Assembly (NCBI GenBank): GCA_016213435.1
Contig: JACRAL010000104.1
Location: 1 to 51,071, forward strand
Source of the DNA: Bacteroidota bacterium
GTDB lineage: Bacteria > Bacteroidota > Bacteroidia > Palsa-948
Length of the DNA stretch: 51,071 nt
Direction of reading: 5' to 3'
Part shown: positions 31,504-39,267 of the stretch, piece by piece
Position numbering within the stretch: the stretch's first letter is position 1
How the letters are laid out: each line of letters starts with the position of its first letter
Notes under the pieces: generated by a model
The model's input: only the letters and a program-made list of their open reading frames with translations
What the model was told of the DNA's origin: nothing
Database searches by the model: none
Program-made: the position numbers and the translations under genes

Positions 31504-32301
31504 ATGAACGAGAAACTAATTGCTTTTGAGCGTCTGCTTACCATCATGGATGAGCTGAGGGAGAAGTGCCCCTGGGATAAAAAACAGACGATAGAATCCA
31601 TTCGTCATTTAACCATTGAAGAAACATATGAGCTTTCGGATGCCATTCTTGAAAAAGATTCCAGCAATATGAAAGCAAGTATGGATAAAATAAAAAAAGA
31701 GTTGGGCGATCTTTTGCTTCATATTGTTTTCTATTCCCGTATCGCTTCCGAGACAAAAGAATTCACTATAGCAGATGTTTGTAATTCTCTCTGTGAAAAA
31801 CTGGTACACCGTCATCCTCACATTTACGGTGATGTAAAAGTGAATGATGAGCACGATGTGAAAAGGAATTGGGAGAAACTAAAGTTGCTGGAGGGAGATT
31901 CCAAAATCCAAAATCCAAAATCTGCTCTTGATGGAGTTCCTATTTCCCTCCCAGCTATGATAAAAGCACACCGCATTCAGGAAAAAGCAAGGGGAGTGGG
32001 TTTTGATTGGGAAAAGCCCGAACAGGTTTTAGATAAGGTTCATGAAGAACTGGGTGAATTGAAAGTGGAAGTGGAACAAAACGGGAAAGTAGAGGAGGAG
32101 TTTGGCGATCTGCTTTTTTCTCTTATCAATTACGCCCGTTTTATAGGAGTGAATCCGGAAGATGCTCTTGAAAAGACAAACCGTAAATTTATCAAGCGCT
32201 TTCAATATCTGGAAAAGGAATCAGCAAAAGATGGCAAGCAATTAAGCAGCATGACTCTGAGTGAAATGGATGAATATTGGAATAAGGCAAAGAAATTATA
32301 A
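31504..32301 (+). CDS. mazG: Nucleoside triphosphate pyrophosphohydrolase MazG
   Basis: MazG hydrolyses (d)NTPs to NMP and PPi, a housecleaning role. The 265-residue product has two MazG-like helical domains. The first has REKCPWDKKQTIESIRHLTI and EETYELSDAILEKD with the metal-binding EExxE type motif. The second has RIQEKARGVGFDWEKPEQV, KVHEELGELKVEVEQ and EEEFGDLLFSLINYARFIG. Between them the peptide SKIQNPKSALDG contains seven residues from three copies of a 7-bp repeat. The gene begins 88 bp beyond attR, so mazG was the neighbour of tRNA-Arg before integration. Confidence 0.94.
   Translation: MNEKLIAFERLLTIMDELREKCPWDKKQTIESIRHLTIEETYELSDAILEKDSSNMKASMDKIKKELGDLLLHIVFYSRIASETKEFTIADVCNSLCEKLVHRHPHIYGDVKVNDEHDVKRNWEKLKLLEGDSKIQNPKSALDGVPISLPAMIKAHRIQEKARGVGFDWEKPEQVLDKVHEELGELKVEVEQNGKVEEEFGDLLFSLINYARFIGVNPEDALEKTNRKFIKRFQYLEKESAKDGKQLSSMTLSEMDEYWNKAKKL
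31901..31921. repeat. Heptanucleotide tandem repeat, CCAAAAT x3 (within mazG)
   Basis: Three perfect 7-bp units, 21 bp, therefore frame-neutral. It encodes SKIQNPK in the inter-domain linker of MazG. Confidence 0.85.
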
Positions 32302-32312
32302 ATTAAATATCT

Positions 32313-33101
32313 ATGAAGAAACAGATAATTCTTTTTTTGTTTTTTTCTTTTTCTGTTATCGGTTATTCTCAGATCCTCAAAAAGAAAATACCTGATAACC
32401 TGGTTGTGCTGACTTTCGATGATGCTACAGCAAGCCAATATTCGGTGGTGGCTCCTTTGTTAAAGCAATATGGATTTGGTGCTACTTTTTTTGTTTGTGA
32501 GTTCCCCACTCATTTTAAGGATAGTTCGAAATACATGAATTGGCGGCAGATCAAAGAACTGGATAGAATGGGATTTGAAGTAGCCAATCACACCCACACA
32601 CATGCAAATGTCAGCAAGCTGAGCAAGGAGCAGTTCATTGCTCAGCTAAAGTATATTGAAGATAAGTGTGATTCACTGCATGTTGAGAAGCCATCCAACT
32701 TTGCATATCCCGGATATGGTCTCAGCCCTTCCGTTATAGAAACGCTTCTGGAAACAGATTATAAATTCGCCCGTGCTGGAGGCAGCAGGGCCTATGACCC
32801 GCTGAACGATTCTCCTCTTCTGCTGCCAAGCTGGGCTACGAATTCGGAAAACAAAGATCAGATAATGCAGGCATTTAAGGAAGCTCAAAATAGAAAGATT
32901 GTCATCTTGACTATTCACGGAGTGCCTGATGTGGAGCACGAATGGGTAAATACCCCGCCTGAATTGTTCAAGGAGTATTTGCAATATCTAACCAATAATC
33001 ATTTCACGGTTATTTCACTCCGGGAACTTGAGAATTATATTGATGTGAAAGTCGCAAAGAAATGGATTGCGCCCGATTTTAGCAAGAAGCTATCGAATTA
33101 A
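32313..33101 (+). CDS. Exported polysaccharide deacetylase family protein
   Basis: The 262-residue product has a signal peptide (FFSFSVIGYSQ) and a NodB-like domain. Motif 1 is VVLTFDDATASQY (catalytic Asp pair), motif 2 is NHTHTHANVSKLS (metal-binding His residues) and motif 3 is AYPGYGLSP. The late catalytic motif is LTIHGVPD with a His. The family removes N-acetyl groups from chitin-, peptidoglycan- or exopolysaccharide-type glycans. The substrate cannot be read from sequence. The gene is 11 bp after mazG. Confidence 0.88.
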   Translation: MKKQIILFLFFSFSVIGYSQILKKKIPDNLVVLTFDDATASQYSVVAPLLKQYGFGATFFVCEFPTHFKDSSKYMNWRQIKELDRMGFEVANHTHTHANVSKLSKEQFIAQLKYIEDKCDSLHVEKPSNFAYPGYGLSPSVIETLLETDYKFARAGGSRAYDPLNDSPLLLPSWATNSENKDQIMQAFKEAQNRKIVILTIHGVPDVEHEWVNTPPELFKEYLQYLTNNHFTVISLRELENYIDVKVAKKWIAPDFSKKLSN

Positions 33102-33120
33102 AAGAGAATGAAGTTCTATT

Positions 33121-33441
33121 TTACTTTTTGAAGACAAAAAACACAGCAAGCACTAAGAATACAAATCCCACAAGGTGATTCCATTTTAGTGCTTCGTTTT
33201 TGAAAACAAGGAACATGAATCCTGAAAAGATAACGAGCGTTATTACTTCCTGAATCACTTTTAATTCTACGAGGTTAAAAGGTCCGCCATTGCCCTCGTA
33301 GCCGATTCGGTTTGCAGGAACTTGAAAAAAATATTCGAACAGTGCGATTCCCCAACAGATAAGAACAATGGTGATGAGGCCAGCGTTCTGAAACCAGTTC
33401 AGTTCCTTGAACTTCAGGTGCCCGTACCACGCAAGTGTCAT
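33121..33441 (-). CDS. DMT/DUF486 family small membrane protein (start uncertain)
   Basis: The 106-residue product from ATG 33441 has three to four hydrophobic helices and the DUF486 pattern TLAWYGHLKFKELNW and FEYFFQVPANRIGY. Most relatives have about 15 more residues at the N-terminus. Here the same frame continues upstream as FYTIGLLILSNTF without any ATG, GTG or TTG before a stop at 33511-33513. Either the gene uses a rare start such as ATT or ATC, or its original start is lost. The gene is convergent with the deacetylase gene and divergent from pyrD. Confidence 0.82.
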   Translation of the reverse strand: MTLAWYGHLKFKELNWFQNAGLITIVLICWGIALFEYFFQVPANRIGYEGNGGPFNLVELKVIQEVITLVIFSGFMFLVFKNEALKWNHLVGFVFLVLAVFFVFKK

Positions 33442-33499
33442 AAATGTGTTGGAAAGAATAAGAAGTCCGATAGTATAAAATGCTTTCTTAGTTTTGTTG

Positions 33500-33532
33500 T
33501 TTGATTGAAATCAAAGGTAATAACTAACTTTG
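33500..33532 (+). promoter_or_regulatory. Promoter of pyrD (TTTG-N21-TAACTTTG)
   Basis: The -33 box TTTG (33500-33503) and -7 box TAACTTTG (33525-33532) match the phylum consensus. The start codon begins only 6 bp after the -7 box, so the transcript may be leaderless or nearly so. Confidence 0.65.
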
Positions 33533-33538
33533 CAAGCG

Positions 33539-34582
33539 ATGTACAAACTATTTATCCGCCCGATTCTCTTTCTGTTTCCTCCTGAAATCTCTCATCGCAT
33601 TGTTGTTGTGTTACTGAAAATTCCCGGTATAAGTTTCTTGCTTGGCGTTTTTTATAAGTATGAAGATGTGCGTCTTGAGAAAAATGTTTTAGGATTAAAG
33701 TTTCCAAATCCTGTGGGACTTGCAGCCGGTTTTGATAAGGAGGCAACTTTTTTTGACGAGATATCAAACTGTGGTTTCGGATTTATTGAAGTAGGCACCG
33801 TTACACCAAAACCTCAGCAGGGCAACAACAAACCGCGTTTGTTCCGTCTTAAAGAAGATGAAGCATTGATCAACCGAATGGGTTTCAATAATGATGGAGT
33901 GGAGGCAATGGTGGAACGGTTGAAGTGTAGAAAAAATTTCAAAGTAATTATCGGAGGCAATATCGGCAAGAATAAAGTTACTCTGAATGAAAATGCGATA
34001 GCGGATTATGAATATTGTTTTGAGAAATTATACGACTATGTAGATTATTTTGTGGTGAATGTAAGTTCTCCCAACACTCCGAATCTTCGGGTATTGCAGG
34101 AGAAAGAGCCGTTGAAGAACATCTTGCACAGATTAATGGAATTGAGAGAAGCGAAAAGCCATGAGTCAACAGCGATAAGTAAAAAATCTATCCTTTTAAA
34201 AATTGCTCCTGATCTGACGAATGAACAGTTGGATGATATTGTAGAAATTATCCGCGAAACAAAAATTGACGGAGTTGTGGCAACCAATACGACCATCTCA
34301 AGAGAAAATCTCCTAACTCCCAAATCCACACTCCAAACCATTGGTGCCGGAGGTTTGAGCGGAAAGCCATTGACAAAACGCGCCACCGAAGTGATAAAAT
34401 ATCTTTCTGAGAAATCAGGAAGAAGTTTCTCCATCATTGCTTCCGGAGGAATTCACACTGCAGAAGATGCGATTGAAAAATTAAATGCTGGGGCTTCGCT
34501 GGTGCAGGTTTACACGGGGTTTATTTATGAAGGACCTGCAATTGTAAAAAGAATTTTCAAAGGGCTGTTAGAGGAAAACTAA
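33539..34582 (+). CDS. pyrD: Dihydroorotate dehydrogenase, quinone-dependent (class 2)
   Basis: PyrD oxidises dihydroorotate to orotate in pyrimidine synthesis, passing electrons to quinone at the membrane. I start at ATG 33539 (347 aa); the TTG 9 bp upstream lies in the -7 box. A class-2 N-terminal membrane-associating helix ([20 protein letters not shown]) is present. FMN and substrate motifs: [38 protein letters not shown] with the catalytic Ser, and [12 protein letters not shown]. The phosphate-binding end is [14 protein letters not shown]. It is a single gene with a consensus promoter and overlaps the stop codon of the next, convergent gene. Confidence 0.96.
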   Translation: MYKLFIRPILFLFPPEISHRIVVVLLKIPGISFLLGVFYKYEDVRLEKNVLGLKFPNPVGLAAGFDKEATFFDEISNCGFGFIEVGTVTPKPQQGNNKPRLFRLKEDEALINRMGFNNDGVEAMVERLKCRKNFKVIIGGNIGKNKVTLNENAIADYEYCFEKLYDYVDYFVVNVSSPNTPNLRVLQEKEPLKNILHRLMELREAKSHESTAISKKSILLKIAPDLTNEQLDDIVEIIRETKIDGVVATNTTISRENLLTPKSTLQTIGAGGLSGKPLTKRATEVIKYLSEKSGRSFSIIASGGIHTAEDAIEKLNAGASLVQVYTGFIYEGPAIVKRIFKGLLEEN

Positions 34583-35115
34583 AACGCAGCAATCGTTTTA
34601 AAAATCTTTAATAGATTTTTGATTCCATCATATTCATCAGGCCCGGTGCTGTCAAAAGTAACTCTGTGAATTTTTCCGGCATAATTAAGTTCTATCCACT
34701 CTGTATTTTCTTCGTCAACGCCCGGATTTCCGATCTTTTCAGGAATTGAGAAAAAGGAATTTATTTCAATGGAGTTTATCAGCATACTCCACTGAGTGGG
34801 TGTTGTTTGTGCAGTATCCATTTTTGCAGGATAATTTTTTTCTGCCTGAAGGGATTTTCTTAAAGTGACAATATGGATTGAATCAACAGTAGCTTCATGA
34901 AAACAATAACCGGTGCACTTTGTTGAATTTTTCCCGTATTTTATATAGTAAACAGAGTCTTGTTTACTTAAGGGGTGAGATTGAATTTCTTTGACTGCAT
35001 CCCTTTTTTCTTTTTTTTTGTTTTGAAAGATATTAAAAGTATCTATCTTGCTTCTTTGAGAAAAGGAAAGAAGCGATGCAGATATAAACAGAGTAAACAA
35101 TAGTATGTGTTTCAT
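34579..35115 (-). CDS. Exported hypothetical protein
   Basis: The 178-residue product has a signal peptide ([18 protein letters not shown]). The mature part is polar, with a lysine-rich start and the cysteine-bearing segment [20 protein letters not shown], followed by beta-rich sequence ending [18 protein letters not shown]. The C-GYC pattern vaguely recalls the DUF6438 type of small periplasmic proteins; I would not rely on that. It is convergent with pyrD, overlapping by 4 bp at the stop codons. Confidence 0.7.
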   Translation of the reverse strand: MKHILLFTLFISASLLSFSQRSKIDTFNIFQNKKKEKRDAVKEIQSHPLSKQDSVYYIKYGKNSTKCTGYCFHEATVDSIHIVTLRKSLQAEKNYPAKMDTAQTTPTQWSMLINSIEINSFFSIPEKIGNPGVDEENTEWIELNYAGKIHRVTFDSTGPDEYDGIKNLLKIFKTIAAF

Positions 35116-35209
35116 GAAACAAACTTACACATATTTGTTTTTCATAGTTGTTTGAGAATATCTAAAATAGTCGGATAGGAAAAGACAAGTTTTGCAATGC
35201 AATAAAATT

Positions 35210-35677
35210 TCAGGGATGTCCCCAAAGTGATAATGAGTATCCTATGGGAGCAAAAGCTACTCCACCTGCTAAAGCACTATAGAATTGATCCGATCGAGGT
35301 GCAGAAGGGTGAGCGTTAAAATTAACAGCAAAAAAACCAAACACAGCTCCTGCCAAACCTACAATTATAGCACCTTCACCACCTCTGATTTTCAACTTTA
35401 GCTTAGCCGGATATCTTAACGATTTAATGTTAATCATTGGTGTTTTTGTGTGATTTTTATTAGCAAGTAGTTGGTAGCGGCTGATTTTATCACTCGTTGC
35501 CATATTTTGCGTTTCAGATGCGGAGAAATGTAAAGAATTGGAATTGTTTGAAAAGGTAGAATTGTTATTTGCCGCTAAGAGCTCATAGGTTTGCTGTGCC
35601 GTTATTTTTGCGAAAGGGAAACAAAATACAAATAGACAAAGTAAAACTTTTGGTGTTATTTGTTTAAACTTCTTCAT
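35210..35677 (-). CDS. Exported hypothetical protein with glycine-rich membrane segment
   Basis: I start it at ATG 35677 (MKKFKQITPKVLLCLFVFCF, 155 aa) because a normal signal peptide begins there. The longer frame to 35806 would run into the SRP RNA gene. After the signal comes an asparagine/serine-rich stretch (AANNNSTFSNNSNSLHFSA), then a basic region, then GGEGAIIVGLAGAVFGFFAV, which could be a transmembrane helix or a small barrel hairpin. I do not recognise the family. Confidence 0.6.
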   Translation of the reverse strand: MKKFKQITPKVLLCLFVFCFPFAKITAQQTYELLAANNNSTFSNNSNSLHFSASETQNMATSDKISRYQLLANKNHTKTPMINIKSLRYPAKLKLKIRGGEGAIIVGLAGAVFGFFAVNFNAHPSAPRSDQFYSALAGGVAFAPIGYSLSLWGHP

Positions 35678-35777
35678 AGCATTATCTTCTGGCAGTGATA
35701 TATTAAGGAGGAATTTCTTCAGGCAAATATACAAATCATCTGTTATGTGCAATATTAGAAAGGAGAACAATAAAAAA

Positions 35778-35874
35778 GGGTAAGCTTGCTGCAGCGCACC
35801 GCTCAACCATTTTATCCTTGCTACCTTCCGATCCTGGGGAAGTTCAACAGGAGCTGGTCGTACAGGGCTTACCC
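35778..35874 (-). ncRNA. ffs: Signal recognition particle RNA (small bacterial type, 4.5S)
   Basis: On the minus strand the RNA runs from GGGTAAGCC to GGCTTACCC-complementary ends (GGGTAAGC/GCTTACCC pair to close the hairpin), about 97 nt. The apical domain-IV motif GGATCGGAAGGTAGCA (within 35818-35837) carries the conserved GGAA tetraloop and asymmetric internal loop that bind Ffh. A T-run follows on the minus strand (complement of 35772-35777), giving an intrinsic terminator. It is the small form without an Alu domain. FtsY, its protein partner, lies 8 kb away. Confidence 0.93.
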
Positions 35875-35890
35875 GTGGCGAAGATAAAAC

Positions 35891-35953
35891 GAATATCGAA
35901 TGATGAACAAGAAATTTTGAATGTCGAGATATTTTGAATGATTGGATATTCGC
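35891..35953. repeat. Heptanucleotide repeats, GAATATC-type, nine units
   Basis: The stretch can be cut into nine 7-bp units starting GAATATC, GAATGAT, GAACAAG, and ending GATTGGA, TATTCGC. The ends are complementary (GAATATC at the left, GATATTC at 35945-35951), so a hairpin can form. It lies between the SRP RNA start and the GT2 gene. Confidence 0.6.
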
Positions 35954-35969
35954 TATAAAGATTAACTAT

Positions 35970-35977
35970 TAACTTTG
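35970..35977 (+). promoter_or_regulatory. -7 box (TAACTTTG) upstream of the GT2 gene
   Basis: The same 8 bp as in the pyrD promoter. The ATG begins 6 bp after it, again pointing to a leaderless or very short leader. A TTGG at 35942-35945 is a few bases farther than usual. Confidence 0.5.
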
Positions 35978-35983
35978 CTTTCC

Positions 35984-36922
35984 ATGAATCTCTCCCTCGT
36001 CATACCTCTTCTCAACGAAGAAGAATCTTTGCCGGAGCTTTCCGACTGGATTGTGCGTGTTTGCAATGCAAATAACGTGTCTTACGAAATTATTTTTGTA
36101 GACGATGGCAGCAACGATGGTTCATGGAAAAAAATCGAGCACTTGTCCGGGAAAAACCCGAATGTGAAAGGTGTCCGCATGAGGAGAAATTATGGTAAAT
36201 CTGCTGCGCTTCAAACCGGTTTCGAAGCTGCTCAGGGAGATGTGGTTATCACAATGGATGCTGACCTTCAGGACTCTCCCGATGAAATTCCTGATCTGTA
36301 CAAATTGATCTCTCTGGATGGATTCGATCTGATTTCCGGATGGAAGAAAAAGCGTTATGATCCGATTACTAAAACACTTCCTACCAAACTTTTTAACTGG
36401 GCAACAAGAAAAATGTCGGGCATACAGCTTCACGATTTCAACTGCGGACTGAAAGCATATAAAAAGGAAGTGGTGAAAAATATAGATGTGTATGGAGAAA
36501 TGCATCGCTATATTCCGGTACTGGCCGGATGGGCAGGTTTTCGCAAGATAGGGGAGATGGAAGTTCATCACCAGAAAAGAAAATACGGCACAACAAAATT
36601 TGGACTGGAAAGATTTATCAACGGATTTCTTGATCTGCTTTCCATAGGTTTTGTTACCAAGTTTGGCAAACGCCCCATGCATTTGTTTGGCTTGCTTGGT
36701 ACTGTTATTTTTTTCTTCGGTTTTGTAATTGCATGTCACCTTGCTTATTTGAAATTTGCGCTGCATATTCCAAAAATGACAGATCGTCCCTTGTTTTATT
36801 TTGGTTTGCTGGCCATGATTGTAGGCACGCAGTTATTTCTTACCGGATTTATTGCAGAACTTATTGTTCGACATTCTTCGGATAAGCATAAATATCAAAT
36901 TGAAAAGAGAGTTGGACTATGA
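35984..36922 (+). CDS. Glycosyltransferase family 2, polyprenyl-phosphate (DPM1/GtrB-like)
   Basis: The 312-residue product starts at ATG 35984. The TTG 9 bp earlier overlaps a promoter box. The catalytic GT-A domain (1-220) shows LSLVIPLLNEEESLPELSDW, EIIFVDDGSNDGSW and VVITMDADLQDSPDEIPDLY (the DxD-type metal site). Two C-terminal transmembrane helices follow (LFGLLGTVIFFFGFVIACHL and FYFGLLAMIVGTQLFLTGF). Relatives load glucose, mannose or arabinose-type sugars onto undecaprenyl or dolichyl phosphate. It overlaps the next gene by 4 bp and begins a three-gene glycosyltransferase operon. Confidence 0.91.
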   Translation: MNLSLVIPLLNEEESLPELSDWIVRVCNANNVSYEIIFVDDGSNDGSWKKIEHLSGKNPNVKGVRMRRNYGKSAALQTGFEAAQGDVVITMDADLQDSPDEIPDLYKLISLDGFDLISGWKKKRYDPITKTLPTKLFNWATRKMSGIQLHDFNCGLKAYKKEVVKNIDVYGEMHRYIPVLAGWAGFRKIGEMEVHHQKRKYGTTKFGLERFINGFLDLLSIGFVTKFGKRPMHLFGLLGTVIFFFGFVIACHLAYLKFALHIPKMTDRPLFYFGLLAMIVGTQLFLTGFIAELIVRHSSDKHKYQIEKRVGL

Positions 36923-38007
36923 AGGTAAACGAAATAAAATTTGACTGCAAGTATTTCAAAGGGGAAATCCCCTGTATCCCAAATAAACTGCGCGATAAGG
37001 TTTGTTCTTCCTGTGATGAATATGAAGAAATAGAAACTCGTATTCTGATTATTAAGCTTGGGGCTATTGGCGATGTGATACGCTCCACGCCTTTGCTTCT
37101 GCGGTTTAAAAAAGATTTCCCTTCTCCGCACATTACATGGATTACTCACACGCCAGAAATTCTTCCGAAAGAATATATAAATGATATTTATCGTTTTGAT
37201 TTTACTTCTGTTTATAAAGTAAGCAATACGGAATATGATATTGCAATTAATCTTGATAAGGACAAAGAAGCATGTATGTTGCTGCAGAATGTGAAAGCAA
37301 AAAGAAAGTTTGGTTTTATCTGGAAGGATAATCATGTTTCTATTGCCACTCCGCATGCAGAGCATAAATTGATCACCGGAGTTTTTGATAACATTTCCAA
37401 GCAGAACACAAAAAACTATCTCGAAGAAATTTTCGAGATATGCGATATGAAGTTTGAAGATGAACCTTACTTGCTGAACTTCGATTCAAAACTTTCCGAG
37501 AAATTCAAATTCATAAAAGAGAAAGCAGGAAGTAAAAAAATCATCGGACTGAATACAGGATGCGGAAAGCGCTGGCAAACCCGCCTATGGCCTGAAATAT
37601 ATTGGATTGAATTAATTAAAAAACTACAATCACAAAATTATTTCCCCCTCTTGCTTGGCGGACCCGATGAAGACGAGATGAATAAAAAATATTCTACAGC
37701 TACAGGAGCATTTTACCCCGGCACTTTTTCCTTGCCTGAGTTTATAGCGCTCACTTCGGTTTGTCATTGTGTTTTAACTGCCGTTTCCATGATGATGCAC
37801 ATTGCTATCGGGTTAAAGAAACCGCTTGTGCTATTCAATAATATTTTCAATAAACATGAGTTTTATTTATACAATAACGGTGTGATCGTTGAGCCGGCTA
37901 CAGGATGTGATTGCTATTATGGAAATTCCTGCAAGCGAGGAGAGAAGCACTGTATGAAAGATATTTCGGTTGAACAGGTGTTTTCTTCCATTAAGAAGTT
38001 TGTTTAA
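36919..38007 (+). CDS. Glycosyltransferase family 9 (heptosyltransferase-like)
   Basis: The 362-residue product has the GT9 pattern: ILIIKLGAIGDVIRSTPLLL near residue 37 and the C-terminal nucleotide-sugar segment IIGLNTGCGKRWQTRLWPEI, with LLLGGPDEDEMNKKY. An unusual N-terminal extension (CIPNKLRDKVCSSCDEYEEI) has cysteines. The C-terminal CDCYYGNSCKRGEKHCMKDI has four more, perhaps binding a metal or forming disulphides. GT9 enzymes normally add heptoses to lipopolysaccharide core; the acceptor here is unknown. It overlaps the GT2 gene by 4 bp (ATGA). Confidence 0.88.
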   Translation: MKVNEIKFDCKYFKGEIPCIPNKLRDKVCSSCDEYEEIETRILIIKLGAIGDVIRSTPLLLRFKKDFPSPHITWITHTPEILPKEYINDIYRFDFTSVYKVSNTEYDIAINLDKDKEACMLLQNVKAKRKFGFIWKDNHVSIATPHAEHKLITGVFDNISKQNTKNYLEEIFEICDMKFEDEPYLLNFDSKLSEKFKFIKEKAGSKKIIGLNTGCGKRWQTRLWPEIYWIELIKKLQSQNYFPLLLGGPDEDEMNKKYSTATGAFYPGTFSLPEFIALTSVCHCVLTAVSMMMHIAIGLKKPLVLFNNIFNKHEFYLYNNGVIVEPATGCDCYYGNSCKRGEKHCMKDISVEQVFSSIKKFV

Positions 38008-38012
38008 CATAT

Positions 38013-38047
38013 AACTCGAAACTTTCCAACTTGAAACTCGCTTATCT
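38013..38047. repeat. Heptanucleotide repeat, AACTCGA/AACTTGA-type (GT9/GT4 junction)
   Basis: Units AACTCGA, AACTTTC, then AACTTGA and AACTCG, 7 bp apart apart from one extra C. The TTG in the third unit is the start codon of the GT4 gene. Confidence 0.55.
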
Positions 38048-39149
38048 TTCTACTTTCTATCCCTTCCGCGGTGGCATCGCGCAGTTCAATGCTTCCCTTT
38101 ACCGTGCATTTGAAAAAGAACAGAGCATAAAAGCTTTTACGTTCACACGCCAGTATCCTGATTTTCTTTTTCCGGGAGAAACACAAATGGTAACGGAAAA
38201 AGATAATGCGGATAAGATTCTTACTGAAAGAATCTTAGACACCATGAATCCATTGAGTTATTATTCATCAGCAAACAAGATTCGTCAATTTTCTCCCGAT
38301 ATTCTGCTGATGAAATACTGGATGTCCTATATGGCTCCTTCGCTGGGAACGGTTGCAAAAAAACTCAAGAAACAATCCAAGGTGATCACTATTCTTGATA
38401 ATGTAATTCCGCATGAGAAACGATTTTTTGATGAGGCATTCACAAAATATTTTCTTAAACAAAATCATGGATTTGTAGTGATGAGCGATTCTGTAAAGAA
38501 CGATCTGCTCAAATTTATTCCGGATGCGAAATATATTTCGCACCAACATCCTTTGTATGATCACTTTGGGAAAAGGGTAGATGCTGCTGAGGCAAAAAAA
38601 AAGTTAGATATTCCCGAAGGCAAAAAAGTGATCTTATTTTTCGGTTTCATTCGTGATTACAAAGGACTTGATCTGCTCATTGATGCCATGACAAAACTTA
38701 ACGATGAATATGCTCTTGTAATTGCAGGAGAAGTGTATGGTTCGTTTGATAAATACAATCAGCAAATAGAAAAACTTGGAGTTAAAAATAAAATCTCTCT
38801 TCATATTCGTTACATCAGCGATGACGAAGTGCCTTTGTTTTTTTCTTCTGCGGATGTTTGCGTGCTTCCTTATAAATCTGCCACGCAAAGTGGAATCACC
38901 TCTATTTCCTACCATTTTGATCTTCCTTTAATTGCTACTGATACAGGAGGGCTAAAAGAAAGTATACTGCACAATCAAACCGGACTCATCGTTGATTCTC
39001 CTGATGCAACTCTTCTTGCAAAAGCAGTAGAAAATTATTTCTCTCGGAATCTGAAACCAAAATTTCAGGAGGAGATCAGATTGCTAAAAACTAAGTTATC
39101 ATGGAGTAATTTGGCGAGCGCGATAATTGATTTTAGTAAATCGTTGTAA
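38031..39149 (+). CDS. Glycosyltransferase family 4 (GT-B fold)
   Basis: The 372-residue product has the GT4 pattern: N-terminal LAYLSTFYPFRGGIAQFNAS, C-terminal Rossmann domain from KKVILFFGFIRDYKGLDLLI, and SADVCVLPYKSATQSGITSI with the E/S-rich nucleotide-sugar site. The substrate is unknown; the setting suggests a cell-surface or lipid-linked glycan. The only plausible start is TTG 38031, since no ATG lies between the previous stop and the conserved N-terminus. That TTG is part of a 7-bp repeat. It is 23 bp after the GT9 gene. Confidence 0.88.
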   Translation: MKLAYLSTFYPFRGGIAQFNASLYRAFEKEQSIKAFTFTRQYPDFLFPGETQMVTEKDNADKILTERILDTMNPLSYYSSANKIRQFSPDILLMKYWMSYMAPSLGTVAKKLKKQSKVITILDNVIPHEKRFFDEAFTKYFLKQNHGFVVMSDSVKNDLLKFIPDAKYISHQHPLYDHFGKRVDAAEAKKKLDIPEGKKVILFFGFIRDYKGLDLLIDAMTKLNDEYALVIAGEVYGSFDKYNQQIEKLGVKNKISLHIRYISDDEVPLFFSSADVCVLPYKSATQSGITSISYHFDLPLIATDTGGLKESILHNQTGLIVDSPDATLLAKAVENYFSRNLKPKFQEEIRLLKTKLSWSNLASAIIDFSKSL

Positions 39150-39170
39150 TTCATTAAAAGTGAAACCATT

Positions 39171-39205
39171 CTAAAAATACGAACAAATATATTTCGTATT
39201 TTTAG
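39171..39205. terminator. Hairpin after the glycosyltransferase operon
   Basis: CTAAAAATACGA (39171-39182) pairs with TCGTATTTTTAG (39194-39205). The T-rich right arm makes it a likely intrinsic terminator in both directions. Confidence 0.65.
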
Positions 39206-39211
39206 TGCAAT

Positions 39212-39236
39212 CCCGATAGCTATCGGGACGTTTTTT
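39212..39236 (+). terminator. Palindromic terminator CCCGATAGCTATCGGG + T6
   Basis: A 16-bp perfect palindrome (39212-39227) followed by ACG and six T (39231-39236). It lies right before the YwqK-like gene and may be part of its 5' region as well. The 16-bp palindrome looks like a dispersed short motif. Confidence 0.65.
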
Positions 39237-39267
39237 GAAGGTTTATTTCTTCGTATCTTCGTTAAAT

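Noticed and set aside
35678-35806. N-terminal extension of the small exported protein at 35210
   Set aside because: It would overlap the SRP RNA gene. A normal signal peptide begins at the internal ATG 35677.
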